14,878 nt of DNA, from the NCBI GenBank assembly GCA_036403035.1, contig DASWRT010000194.1, positions 1-14,878 on the forward strand, read 5' to 3'. Numbering within the stretch: the first letter of the stretch is position 1; every line of letters begins with the position of its first letter. Under the pieces are notes generated by a model that did not search any database, was not told the DNA's origin, and worked only from the letters and a program-made list of their open reading frames with translations. The translations under genes and the position numbers were made by a program. The stretch is from DASWRT01 sp036403035 (GTDB taxonomy: Bacteria; Pseudomonadota; Alphaproteobacteria; ATCC43930; CGMCC-115725). This document shows, one piece after another, positions 6,412 through 12,469 of the stretch.

Positions 6412-6779
6412 CTAGACGGCTGCGCGATGTGCTCCGCCGCCTGCGACCCACCTGAGACAGGAATGCCCGAACCACATCGATGAGTTGGAGCCGGCGCGGC
6501 GGCGTCGGCACGGCGGAGGTCCAACGGCACGTCGGCGACTGCAATCCGGCGATCCTCCGACCTTGGCGGGGCCAGCTATCAGCCGCCGCACACAACCACT
6601 TCCGTATCAGGAATTCATCCGCTCCCTCACCGCTCGCCTCATAATTGTGCGGCGCAATATTATTGCATAACTAGATAAATAAACCAGTAGTTCAACAAAA
6701 ATACATAAAAGCTATCTCACCAACCGCGAATTTTGCAAGTTTATCGAATTTCAAGAGAAATATTTGCGGATAATCTATT

Positions 6780-6796
6780 ATTGTGCACCGCACAAT
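6780..6796. promoter_or_regulatory. Palindrome abutting the EcfG promoter
   Basis: ATTGTGC-ACC-GCACAAT, perfect 7-bp arms, ending four bases before the -35 element at 6801. A related half-site, ATTGTGC followed by CGCAAT (6644-6658), and GCAAT-ATT-ATTGC (6654-6666) occur upstream in the same AT-rich gap. Position suggests an activator or repressor site. The gap 6412-6855 contains no convincing gene. Confidence 0.4.
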
Positions 6797-6800
6797 TTTG

Positions 6801-6825
6801 GGAACCACCCTTGGAAATTGGCGTT
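6801..6825 (+). promoter_or_regulatory. Sigma-EcfG (general stress) promoter
   Basis: GGAAC (6801-6805), exactly 16 bases, CGTT (6822-6825): a full match to the EcfG consensus of alphaproteobacteria. Predicted transcription start is near 6832, about 24 bases before the ATG at 6856, leaving room for the ribosome site at 6841-6847. This makes the downstream gene a likely member of the PhyR-NepR-EcfG general stress regulon. Confidence 0.75.
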
Positions 6826-6855
6826 CGACATAATGAACAACAGGAAATTTGCCAA

Positions 6856-7554
6856 ATGTCTGACCGATTCTATTCACGTACCGGCCTCCCCATGGTCGAT
6901 ATGCTCTTCAACAGCTATGCGACGATGCTCGACGTGCAGCGTAAAGCTTTCTCTCCAGGGGAGATGTTGAGGTCTCCGAGGGACACCGGTTTCGGCCGTA
7001 CGCGGCAGGGCCGCGAGATCGAGGTCGGCACGACCGAGCAACATGTCATCCCGATTACGAAGGAAGAACTGCGGATCGGCAAACGGCAGGTCCAAAGCGC
7101 CAAGGCTTACCGCGTCAGCGCCACGGTGGTGGAAGTACCTGTCGAGCAGCAGGTGAACTTGCGCGCCGAGACGGTCGTCATCGAGCGTCGCCCTGCAACA
7201 GGCACGACCGTGCGTGGCGGTCAGTCGTTTCAGGACCAAACCATCGAGGTCCATGAGATGTACGAGGAGCCGGTGGTCGGCAAGGTCGTCACTCAGGCCG
7301 AAGAGCTGGTGATCTACAAGACGCTCAGCGAGCGCACCGCCACCGTGCGCGAGACCGTGCGCGAGACGCGCGTGGGCGTCGAGGAGCAGTCGGTGCAGCC
7401 CAGGCTTCCGGCCGAGGCCGCCGAGGAATTCGAAGCAGAGTTCCGGGCCGCGGCAGGCAATAAACCGGCCCTGGTTGTTCATCGCGCGGACGAGGACCAG
7501 CCCGCAGAGCACAGCGATGGCAAGACGGGGCGGAACCGCGGCAATCGCGAGTGA
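6856..7554 (+). CDS. DUF2382 (YsnF/AvaK) domain stress protein (232 aa)
   Basis: A cytoplasmic protein built around one DUF2382 domain (about residues 64-178): IPITKEELRIGKRQVQ, then VVEVPVEQQVNLRAE and, after a short linker, TIEVHEMYEEPVVGK and EELVIYKTLSERT. Repeated 'E-E-x-hxhxK' strands are the family hallmark; B. subtilis YsnF is a general stress protein and function at the molecular level is unknown. The usual PRC-barrel partner domain is absent. The N-terminus (MSDRFYSRTGLPMVDMLFN) is unlike the family, and the C-terminus is a charged tail. Start 6856 is set by CAGGAAA (6841-6847) and by the EcfG promoter directly upstream; the open frame back to 6733 would cross that promoter. Confidence 0.9.
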   Translation: MSDRFYSRTGLPMVDMLFNSYATMLDVQRKAFSPGEMLRSPRDTGFGRTRQGREIEVGTTEQHVIPITKEELRIGKRQVQSAKAYRVSATVVEVPVEQQVNLRAETVVIERRPATGTTVRGGQSFQDQTIEVHEMYEEPVVGKVVTQAEELVIYKTLSERTATVRETVRETRVGVEEQSVQPRLPAEAAEEFEAEFRAAAGNKPALVVHRADEDQPAEHSDGKTGRNRGNRE

Positions 7555-7572
7555 TGCCGCCGAGGATTGAGC

Positions 7573-7616
7573 CCAACGGCCGACGGGCTTGACGCATCGG
7601 CCGTTGGTCAAGCCCG
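7573..7616 (+). ncRNA. Two mutually exclusive perfect hairpins after the DUF2382 gene
   Basis: Arms are interleaved in the order A-B-A'-B'. A = CCAACGGCCGA (7573-7583) with A' = TCGGCCGTTGG (7597-7607), 11 bp. B = CGGGCTTGAC (7584-7593) with B' = GTCAAGCCCG (7607-7616), 10 bp. Each is perfect, and the 5' arm of B lies in the loop of A. A third hairpin, GTGCC-GTAT-GGCAC (7635-7648), and an intrinsic terminator (7664-7691) follow. No gene is convincing in 7555-7987. Could be a structured 3'UTR, a small RNA or a protein-binding DNA element. Confidence 0.4.
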
Positions 7617-7663
7617 TGCGGCGCCGAAGGTATGGTGCCGTATGGCACGTTTACGCGACGCCG

Positions 7664-7691
7664 AAGCTGCCAAGGAAACTTGGCAGCTTTT
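7664..7691 (+). terminator. Intrinsic terminator
   Basis: AAGCTGCCAAG (7664-7674), GAAA tetraloop (7675-7678), CTTGGCAGCTT (7679-7689): a perfect 11-bp stem whose last Ts begin a TTTT run (7688-7691). It is oriented to end transcripts of the DUF2382 gene, 110 bases after its stop, or of any small RNA made from 7555-7663. The A-rich side allows weaker action on the other strand. Confidence 0.75.
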
Positions 7692-7987
7692 GCCGTCTTC
7701 GGTGCATGCGCCGCCGCAGCACGATCTCGCGGGTCGCGATGAGCATCCTGTCGTGTTTCGTGGGCGCAAGCTTATCGAGCATTACCGCTCCATGCCCGAC
7801 GGTTCCCGGCGGCCGGCGTGTCTCCGCGCCGATGACGTCCGCCGTGCGAGTCCCGTGGATCTCTCGGCCCGGACTTCTCACGGCGAGCCGTACTGCGCAG
7901 CACGCACGAGTTGCTGGTTGAACCGAGGGCTGCCGGATGCCACTTTGCCGAAGCCGCGCACAGTGCGCTTAAACGAAGTGGAGCGAA

Positions 7988-8365
7988 ATGAGTAGGTCCA
8001 AAGAGCCGCGTTTTTCCGAGCGACTGAGCACGGCCGCAAATGCAAAGAAAGCGGAACTGGAGAAATTCCGCGCGAAGTCCGAGGCAAACGACGCTGCGTT
8101 CGCCGAACGGCAGGCCGACCAGCGGGCCATCAGTGCCGCTCGTGAGGCCCGGGCAGCCGAGCGCAAAGCCGCCCAGCTGGCCAGAGATGCTCAGGAAGCC
8201 GCCGACAAGACCGCACGTGCGGCCGCCGAACAGGCCGAGCAGGCCGCCCGTGAAGCCGATGCCGCCGAGCAGGCCAGCCGAGAGATCGCTTTGGAAGCCG
8301 AGCGCAAGGCCGCCCGCGATGCCCGCTACGCCGCCCGCAAGGCCCGGACGCAAAAAAGAAGATGA
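7988..8365 (+). CDS. DUF6481 family protein, Ala-rich coiled coil (125 aa)
   Basis: A 125-residue protein starting MSRSKEPRFSERLSTAANAKKAELEKFRAK and continuing as a long Ala/Glu/Arg/Lys helix to the closing AARDARYAARKARTQKRR. Both the opening (K-E-P-x-F-x-E-R, then A-x-x-A-K-K-A-x-L-E-K-F-R-A) and the ending match DUF6481, a family of unknown function found mainly in alphaproteobacteria. Nearly the whole chain is predicted coiled coil, with heptad-like repeats of 'AA.QA'. No membrane segment. GTGGAG (7979-7984) stands three bases before the ATG. It is probably transcribed from its own promoter, since a terminator lies 300 bases upstream. I see no EcfG motif in front of it. Confidence 0.88.
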   Translation: MSRSKEPRFSERLSTAANAKKAELEKFRAKSEANDAAFAERQADQRAISAAREARAAERKAAQLARDAQEAADKTARAAAEQAEQAAREADAAEQASREIALEAERKAARDARYAARKARTQKRR

Positions 8366-8665
8366 CGGCGCCTCCACCGGCCTCATCGTCACCATGACGG
8401 CGGGAGGCGAACCGGCGGTCGTCGAGCGGGGTTGACGTGAACGTCGAGTTTCGCGGCGGCGGATGGCGCGTTCCTCTGCCGCCTCGTCACGTATGCGCTC
8501 TGATGACGTTGCCCACGCCCCTCATATCACCAGCATGCCGGTTCGAGGAGGTATCGGAGAACGGTTCCGCGCCGCCGCCAAGAGACAAGCTTGTCCAGCC
8601 GCACCTCACGCTTATAGTTCGTGATCGATTAGCCGGTTCGGCAATCGAAAATCGGTGACGTGCAA

Positions 8666-8719
8666 CCGGTCGCGGCGCGACAACCGCCTACCGTCCCGTC
8701 ATCCGGTCGCCCGACCGGA
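8666..8719. promoter_or_regulatory. Tandem palindromic sites upstream of the monooxygenase operon
   Basis: TCCGGTCG-CC-CGACCGGA (8702-8719) is an 18-bp interrupted palindrome with perfect 8-bp arms. The same half CCGGTCGC recurs at 8666-8673, followed by an inverted GCGAC (8677-8681). Two related sites about 36 bases apart before an operon are typical of regulator binding, but the regulator gene is not in view. The rest of 8366-8875 shows no strong gene; a 7-bp inverted repeat (8369-8375 with 8403-8409) follows the DUF6481 stop. Confidence 0.4.
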
Positions 8720-8742
8720 GCAATGGAGCAGAGGCATCACCG

Positions 8743-8853
8743 ATGAGCCAGTTCGCCGCGGGAGAGGTGGAAGGACCGGAGCCGGCCCGTGTTTTCTACG
8801 GCAGAATGGGCGCCGCCGCCGCCGCACGCCGCGATGACGGCTCACCCGGATGA
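8743..8853 (+). CDS. Candidate micro-ORF before the MBL gene (36 aa)
   Basis: An open frame of 36 codons, MSQFAAGEVEGPEPARVFYG and on to a TGA 22 bases before the MBL start. AGAGG lies eight bases before its ATG. It is co-directional with and close to the operon, so a leader or coupled peptide is possible. There is no family resemblance and the Ala-rich end is low complexity, so it may be chance. Confidence 0.2.
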   Translation: MSQFAAGEVEGPEPARVFYGRMGAAAAARRDDGSPG

Positions 8854-8875
8854 GAGACAGCCTGGAGGCAAATCG

Positions 8876-9835
8876 ATGACGACCACCGGCAAGGCATTCG
8901 CGTCGCAAGCCGATCTGGCCGAGAAGAAGGTCAGCTTCGACAAGCTGTCCGACAACGCCTACGCCTACACGGCCGAGGGCGACCCGAACACTGGCATCGT
9001 GATCGGCGACGACGCCGTGCTGGTCGCCGACACGCAGGCGACGCCGGTGATGGCGCAGGACGTGATCCGCCGCATCCGCGAAGTCACGGACAAGCCGATC
9101 AAGTACGTCGCGCTGACCCACTACCACGCGGTGCGCGTGCTCGGCGCCTCCGGCTACAAGCCGGAGCAGATCATCGCCAGCCAGGACACGTACGACCTCA
9201 TCGTCGAGCGCGGCGAGGCCGATATGAAGAGCGAGATCGACCGGTTTCCCCGGCTGTTCCAAGCCGTCGAATCGGTGCCCGGCCTGACCTGGCCGACGAT
9301 GACGTTCAAAGGCGAGATGACCCTGTGGCTCGGCAAGCTGGAGGTGAAGCTGCTCCAGCTCGGGCGCGGCCACACCAAGGGCGACACGGCGGTCTGGCTG
9401 CCGCAGCAGAAGATCCTGTTCTCCGGCGACCTCGTCGAGTACGGCGCGACGCCCTATGCCGGCGACGCCTATTTCCAGGACTGGCCGCGGACGCTCGACG
9501 CGGTCGCCGCGCTGAAGCCGGAGAAGCTGGTGCCCGGCCGCGGCGCGACGTTGACGACGCCGGAGCAGGTCCAGGAAGGCATCGAGGGCACCCGCGCCTT
9601 CGTCAGCGAGCTGTTCCGGCTGGTGGAGGAGCGGGCGGCGGCAGGCAAGGACCTGAACACCGTGTATCGCGAGACCTACGACGCGCTGAAGCCGAAATAC
9701 GGGAACTGGGTCATCTTCGACCACTGCATGCCGTTCGACGTGACGCGCGCCTACGACGAGGCGACGCAGTACCCCGATCCGCGCATCTGGACGGCGCAGC
9801 GCGACAAGGAGATGTGGCAGACGCTGGAGAGCTAA
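8876..9835 (+). CDS. MBL-fold metallo-hydrolase (319 aa)
   Basis: A metallo-beta-lactamase-fold hydrolase, cytoplasmic. The metal-binding signature is reduced: T-H82-Y-H84-A-V-R replaces HxHxDH, so the Asp and His of the second metal site are missing. H166 (RGHTKGD), D185 (FSGDLVEY) and H283 (FDHCMP) keep the other usual positions. 'HYHAVRVLGAS' is, to my memory, conserved in a subgroup that travels with FAD monooxygenases, so the change is probably family-wide rather than a defect. GGAGG (8863-8867), eight bases before the ATG, fixes the start; a longer frame from 8789 is not needed. It is the first gene of a three-gene operon, with 33 bases to the next. Probable role: hydrolysis of an ester, lactone or thioester made during aromatic breakdown, which is inference. 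Confidence 0.9.
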   Translation: MTTTGKAFASQADLAEKKVSFDKLSDNAYAYTAEGDPNTGIVIGDDAVLVADTQATPVMAQDVIRRIREVTDKPIKYVALTHYHAVRVLGASGYKPEQIIASQDTYDLIVERGEADMKSEIDRFPRLFQAVESVPGLTWPTMTFKGEMTLWLGKLEVKLLQLGRGHTKGDTAVWLPQQKILFSGDLVEYGATPYAGDAYFQDWPRTLDAVAALKPEKLVPGRGATLTTPEQVQEGIEGTRAFVSELFRLVEERAAAGKDLNTVYRETYDALKPKYGNWVIFDHCMPFDVTRAYDEATQYPDPRIWTAQRDKEMWQTLES

Positions 9836-9868
9836 CCGCCGCATCGACTGTTCCGGAGGGAGGCCGGG

Positions 9869-11557
9869 ATGGACGTCGACTACCAGAAGCTCGTGTTCGA
9901 GTATGTCCGGTCGCCGGACCAGGACGCCCCGCCGGGACGGCCGGCGCGCCATCCGGTCGCCGTCGCCGGCGCCGGCCCGGTCGGGCTGGCGGCGGCGATC
10001 GATCTGGCGCAGCAGGGCGTGCCGGTCGTCCTGCTCGACGACGACGACCGGCTCTCGACGGGATCGCGGGCGATCTGCTTCGCGAAGCGCACGCTGGAGA
10101 TCTTCGACCGTCTCGGCTGCGGCGAGCCCATGGTCGCGAAGGGCGTCAGCTGGAAGACCGGCAAGGTGTTCTTCCGGAACGAGCAGGTCTACGCCTTCGA
10201 CCTGTTACCCGAGACCGGCCATTGCCGCCCGGCCTTCGTCAACCTTCAGCAATATTACGCCGAGGGGTTCCTGGTGGAGCGGGCGCGGCGGCTCCCGAAC
10301 CTCGACCTGCGCTGGCGGAACAAGGTCGTCGGCGTCGCGCCGGCAGCGGGCGGCGTCGGCCTGACCGTCGCGACGCCGGACGGCGAGTACGCGCTGTCTT
10401 GCGATTATCTCATCGCCGCGGACGGGTCGCGCAGCCCGATCCGCGCGCTGATGGGGCTGGAGAGCAAGGGGCAGGTGTTCCGCGACCGCTTCCTGATCGC
10501 CGACGTGAGGATGGCGGCGGACTTCCCGAGCGAGCGCCGGTTCTGGTTCGACCCGCCCTTCCACCCCAACCAGTCGGTCCTGCTGCACCGCCAGCCGGAC
10601 AATGTCTGGCGCATCGACTTCCAGCTCGGCTGGGACGCCGATCCGGTTGCGGAGCGGCGGCCGGAGCGGGTGATCCCGCGCGTCAAGGCGCTGCTCGGCG
10701 AGGGCGTCGAGTTCGCGCTGGAATGGGTCAGCGTCTACACCTTCGCCTGTCTGCGCATGGAGAAGTTCCGGCACGGCCGCGTGCTGTTCGCCGGAGACGC
10801 GGCGCACGGCGTCTCGCCGTTCGGCGCGCGGGGCGCCAACAGCGGCGTGCAAGACGCCGAGAACCTCGCCTGGAAGCTGCGGCTCGTGCTGGAGGGCAAG
10901 GCGCCGGACGCGCTGCTCGACACCTACGCGAGCGAACGCGAATACGCCGCCGACGAGAACATCCGCAACTCGACGCGCAGCACCGACTTCATCACGCCGA
11001 AGAGCGATATCAGCCGGACCTTCCGCGACGCCGTGCTGGGCCTCGCGAAGGATTGCGGCTTCGCGCGGCGGCTGGTCAACAGCGGCCGGCTGTCGGTGCC
11101 GGCGACGCTCTTGGAGTCGCCGCTCAACACGCCGGACGAGGAGCGGTTCGAAGGGCTGATGGTGCCGGGCGCGCCGAGCGCCGACGCGCCGGTGCGGGCC
11201 GGCGGCGGCACCGACGGCTGGTTCCTCGCGCAGACCGGGCTCGGGTTCGCCGGGCTCTATTTCAGCGACGGCGGCGCGTTGCCCGCCGCCCTGCGCGACG
11301 GCTTCGCCGCGCTCGCCGATGCGGCGATTCCGATCCGGCCGCTGGTCGTCTCTCCGCCGGGAGCGCCGCCGCCCGTCGACACGGCGGCGGGCGCGACCAT
11401 GATCGAAGACGTGGAAGGGCTGCTCGCCCGGCGCTTCGACGCGCAGCCGGGAACCTATTACCTGCTGCGGCCGGACCAGCATGTCTGCGCGCGGTGGCGG
11501 CGGTTCGACGTCGAGCGCGTCCGCGCCGCGCTCGCGCGCGCCACGGACAACGCGTGA
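9869..11557 (+). CDS. FAD-dependent aromatic-type monooxygenase (562 aa)
   Basis: A class A flavoprotein monooxygenase of the PheA/MhpA/UbiH fold, which uses NAD(P)H and O2 to hydroxylate an aromatic ring. Motifs: the Rossmann GxGxxG at 34-39 (VAGAGPVGLAAA), the DG motif at 185-186 (CDYLIAADGSRSPIR), and the GD motif at 309-310 (VLFAGDAAHGVSPFGARGAN) that binds FAD ribityl. The C-terminal ~150 residues form the thioredoxin-like extension of the phenol hydroxylase subgroup, matching a length of about 550. A strong ribosome site (GGAGGGAGG, 9855-9863) precedes the ATG. It lies 33 bases after the MBL gene and 19 before the DUF2783 gene. Substrate cannot be assigned; no ring-cleavage or CoA-ligase gene is in the window. 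Confidence 0.93.
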   Translation: MDVDYQKLVFEYVRSPDQDAPPGRPARHPVAVAGAGPVGLAAAIDLAQQGVPVVLLDDDDRLSTGSRAICFAKRTLEIFDRLGCGEPMVAKGVSWKTGKVFFRNEQVYAFDLLPETGHCRPAFVNLQQYYAEGFLVERARRLPNLDLRWRNKVVGVAPAAGGVGLTVATPDGEYALSCDYLIAADGSRSPIRALMGLESKGQVFRDRFLIADVRMAADFPSERRFWFDPPFHPNQSVLLHRQPDNVWRIDFQLGWDADPVAERRPERVIPRVKALLGEGVEFALEWVSVYTFACLRMEKFRHGRVLFAGDAAHGVSPFGARGANSGVQDAENLAWKLRLVLEGKAPDALLDTYASEREYAADENIRNSTRSTDFITPKSDISRTFRDAVLGLAKDCGFARRLVNSGRLSVPATLLESPLNTPDEERFEGLMVPGAPSADAPVRAGGGTDGWFLAQTGLGFAGLYFSDGGALPAALRDGFAALADAAIPIRPLVVSPPGAPPPVDTAAGATMIEDVEGLLARRFDAQPGTYYLLRPDQHVCARWRRFDVERVRAALARATDNA

Positions 11558-11563
11558 CGCCGC

Positions 11564-11573
11564 GGGGGGGGGG
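11564..11573 (+). repeat. G10 homopolymer at the DUF2783 ribosome site
   Basis: Ten consecutive G between the monooxygenase stop and the ATG at 11577, ending in the GGGAG that serves as Shine-Dalgarno. Tracts of this length are prone to slippage and also to sequencing error. Because it is intergenic, a length change would not alter either protein. Confidence 0.85.
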
Positions 11574-11576
11574 AGC

Positions 11577-11798
11577 ATGAGCGCCGAGAAGACGCTGAAC
11601 ACGGAACTCAACATCGCCGCGCCCGACGATTTCTACGAGGCGCTGATCGAGACGCACCGCGACCTGACGCCGGAGCAGAGCCAGCTCGTCAACGCCAAGC
11701 TGATCCTGCTGCTGGCCAACCAGGTCGGCGATCTCGGCCTGCTGCGGCAGGCGATGGCGAAGGCCCGCGAGGGAGTGGGTCCCGCGGCGCCGGGATGA
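11577..11798 (+). CDS. DUF2783 domain protein (73 aa)
   Basis: A 73-residue cytoplasmic protein. Its body (NIAAPDDFYEALIETHRDLT, then SQLVNAKLILLLANQVGDL and LLRQAMAKA) matches DUF2783: an N-terminal 'P..FY..L...H..L', then 'NARLILLLANH/QIGD' and a final helix. The family is of unknown function and, in genomes I recall, sits directly behind an FAD monooxygenase and MBL hydrolase as it does here. It may be a small accessory or assembly subunit of the monooxygenase, which is inference. The G10-AG tract gives its ribosome site. It ends the operon; no clear terminator follows in 11799-11936. Confidence 0.88.
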   Translation: MSAEKTLNTELNIAAPDDFYEALIETHRDLTPEQSQLVNAKLILLLANQVGDLGLLRQAMAKAREGVGPAAPG

Positions 11799-11936
11799 CT
11801 GGACAAGCACCGTACCGCATGCGGCCGGAGGCGCGACGCGCGAGGAATCGCAGCGCCATATCAAATAAAGATCAAAACTACCGCAAATCCTGCCTTTAAC
11901 ACCCGCGTAAAAGATCCAGGCGACACTGGCCGGACT

Positions 11937-12320
11937 ATGGCTATCCGGTGCCTGGAGATGTCCGACCGATTGCATTTCATCCTCGATCGTCTTTCCCGGC
12001 TCCTGTGTCTGCCGGGACAGCAGCAACGGGAGCGCCGGCGGAACGAGCGGCATCGCTCGCCGTCGCTCACCGTCACGATCGAAGGACGCACCTATAAGAC
12101 CGTCGACTGGTCGCTGGGCGGGATGCGGCTGCCCCGGTTTCACCGGCCGCTGGCGCCGGGGGAACAATTGCAGGGCAAGATGCACCGCTTCGGCGGCGCG
12201 CCGTCCGGCGCGTTCGCCGCCGCGGTCGTCTATGCCTCCGACGAGCAGGGCATCGGTCTGCGACTCCTTGAGATCACGCCGGCCCTGTTCATGGCGATGG
12301 GCACCATCCGGGCGCATTGA
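11937..12320 (+). CDS. PilZ domain protein, probable c-di-GMP binder (127 aa)
   Basis: A single-domain PilZ protein. The two c-di-GMP contact motifs are present: R34-x-x-x-R38 in RERRRNERHR and D57-x-S59-x-x-G62 in DWSLGGM. The rest (LAPGEQLQGKM, then AAAVVYASDEQGIGLRLL) matches the beta-barrel. N-terminal residues 10-30 form a short amphipathic helix. Length is normal for a lone PilZ domain. Start choice is uncertain: ATG 11937 has no clear ribosome site, and ATG 11958 has GGAG too close before it. The AT-rich stretch 11860-11900 upstream probably holds its promoter. Its target cannot be inferred from neighbours. Confidence 0.85.
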   Translation: MAIRCLEMSDRLHFILDRLSRLLCLPGQQQRERRRNERHRSPSLTVTIEGRTYKTVDWSLGGMRLPRFHRPLAPGEQLQGKMHRFGGAPSGAFAAAVVYASDEQGIGLRLLEITPALFMAMGTIRAH

Positions 12321-12469
12321 GGGCGCGCCGCGGCTGGCCGGCTGACCAACCCCGCCGTGTCTCCTTCTGAACCCGCGCGCCGTGGATCAGCGGTCCTGCG
12401 GCATCGGCGAGGGACGATCCCCGCGGCGGCGTGTTGCCTCTTGCGACGACGAAGCCGGAGGGACCGCGC

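Noticed and set aside
7573..7616. H-type pseudoknot formed by both long stems at once
   Set aside because: The connecting loops across 10-11 bp stems would be zero-length; only alternative hairpins or partial stems are feasible.
7651..7881. Minus-strand 76-codon frame and plus-strand frames between 7567 and 7995
   Set aside because: They run through the hairpins or terminator, have no ribosome site and no recognisable family; treated as non-coding.
8350..8362. A6 run near the DUF6481 stop as a programmed frameshift site
   Set aside because: Codons CAA AAA AGA do not form an X-XXY-YYZ heptamer in frame, and the protein already has the family's normal C-terminus.
8437..8658. 73-codon plus frame starting with GTG after the DUF6481 gene
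   Set aside because: No ribosome site, no structure-like composition and no family resemblance.
8699..9952. Long minus-strand open frame of 417 codons opposite the MBL gene
   Set aside because: Arg/His/Leu-rich antisense reading of a GC-rich gene with clear MBL motifs on the plus strand; no family resemblance.
9325..11580. 751-codon plus-strand open frame
   Set aside because: Out-of-frame shadow of the MBL and monooxygenase genes; almost only Arg, Ala, Gly and Pro.
10205..11614. 469-codon minus-strand open frame
   Set aside because: Antisense shadow of the FAD monooxygenase, whose cofactor motifs are intact in the plus frame.
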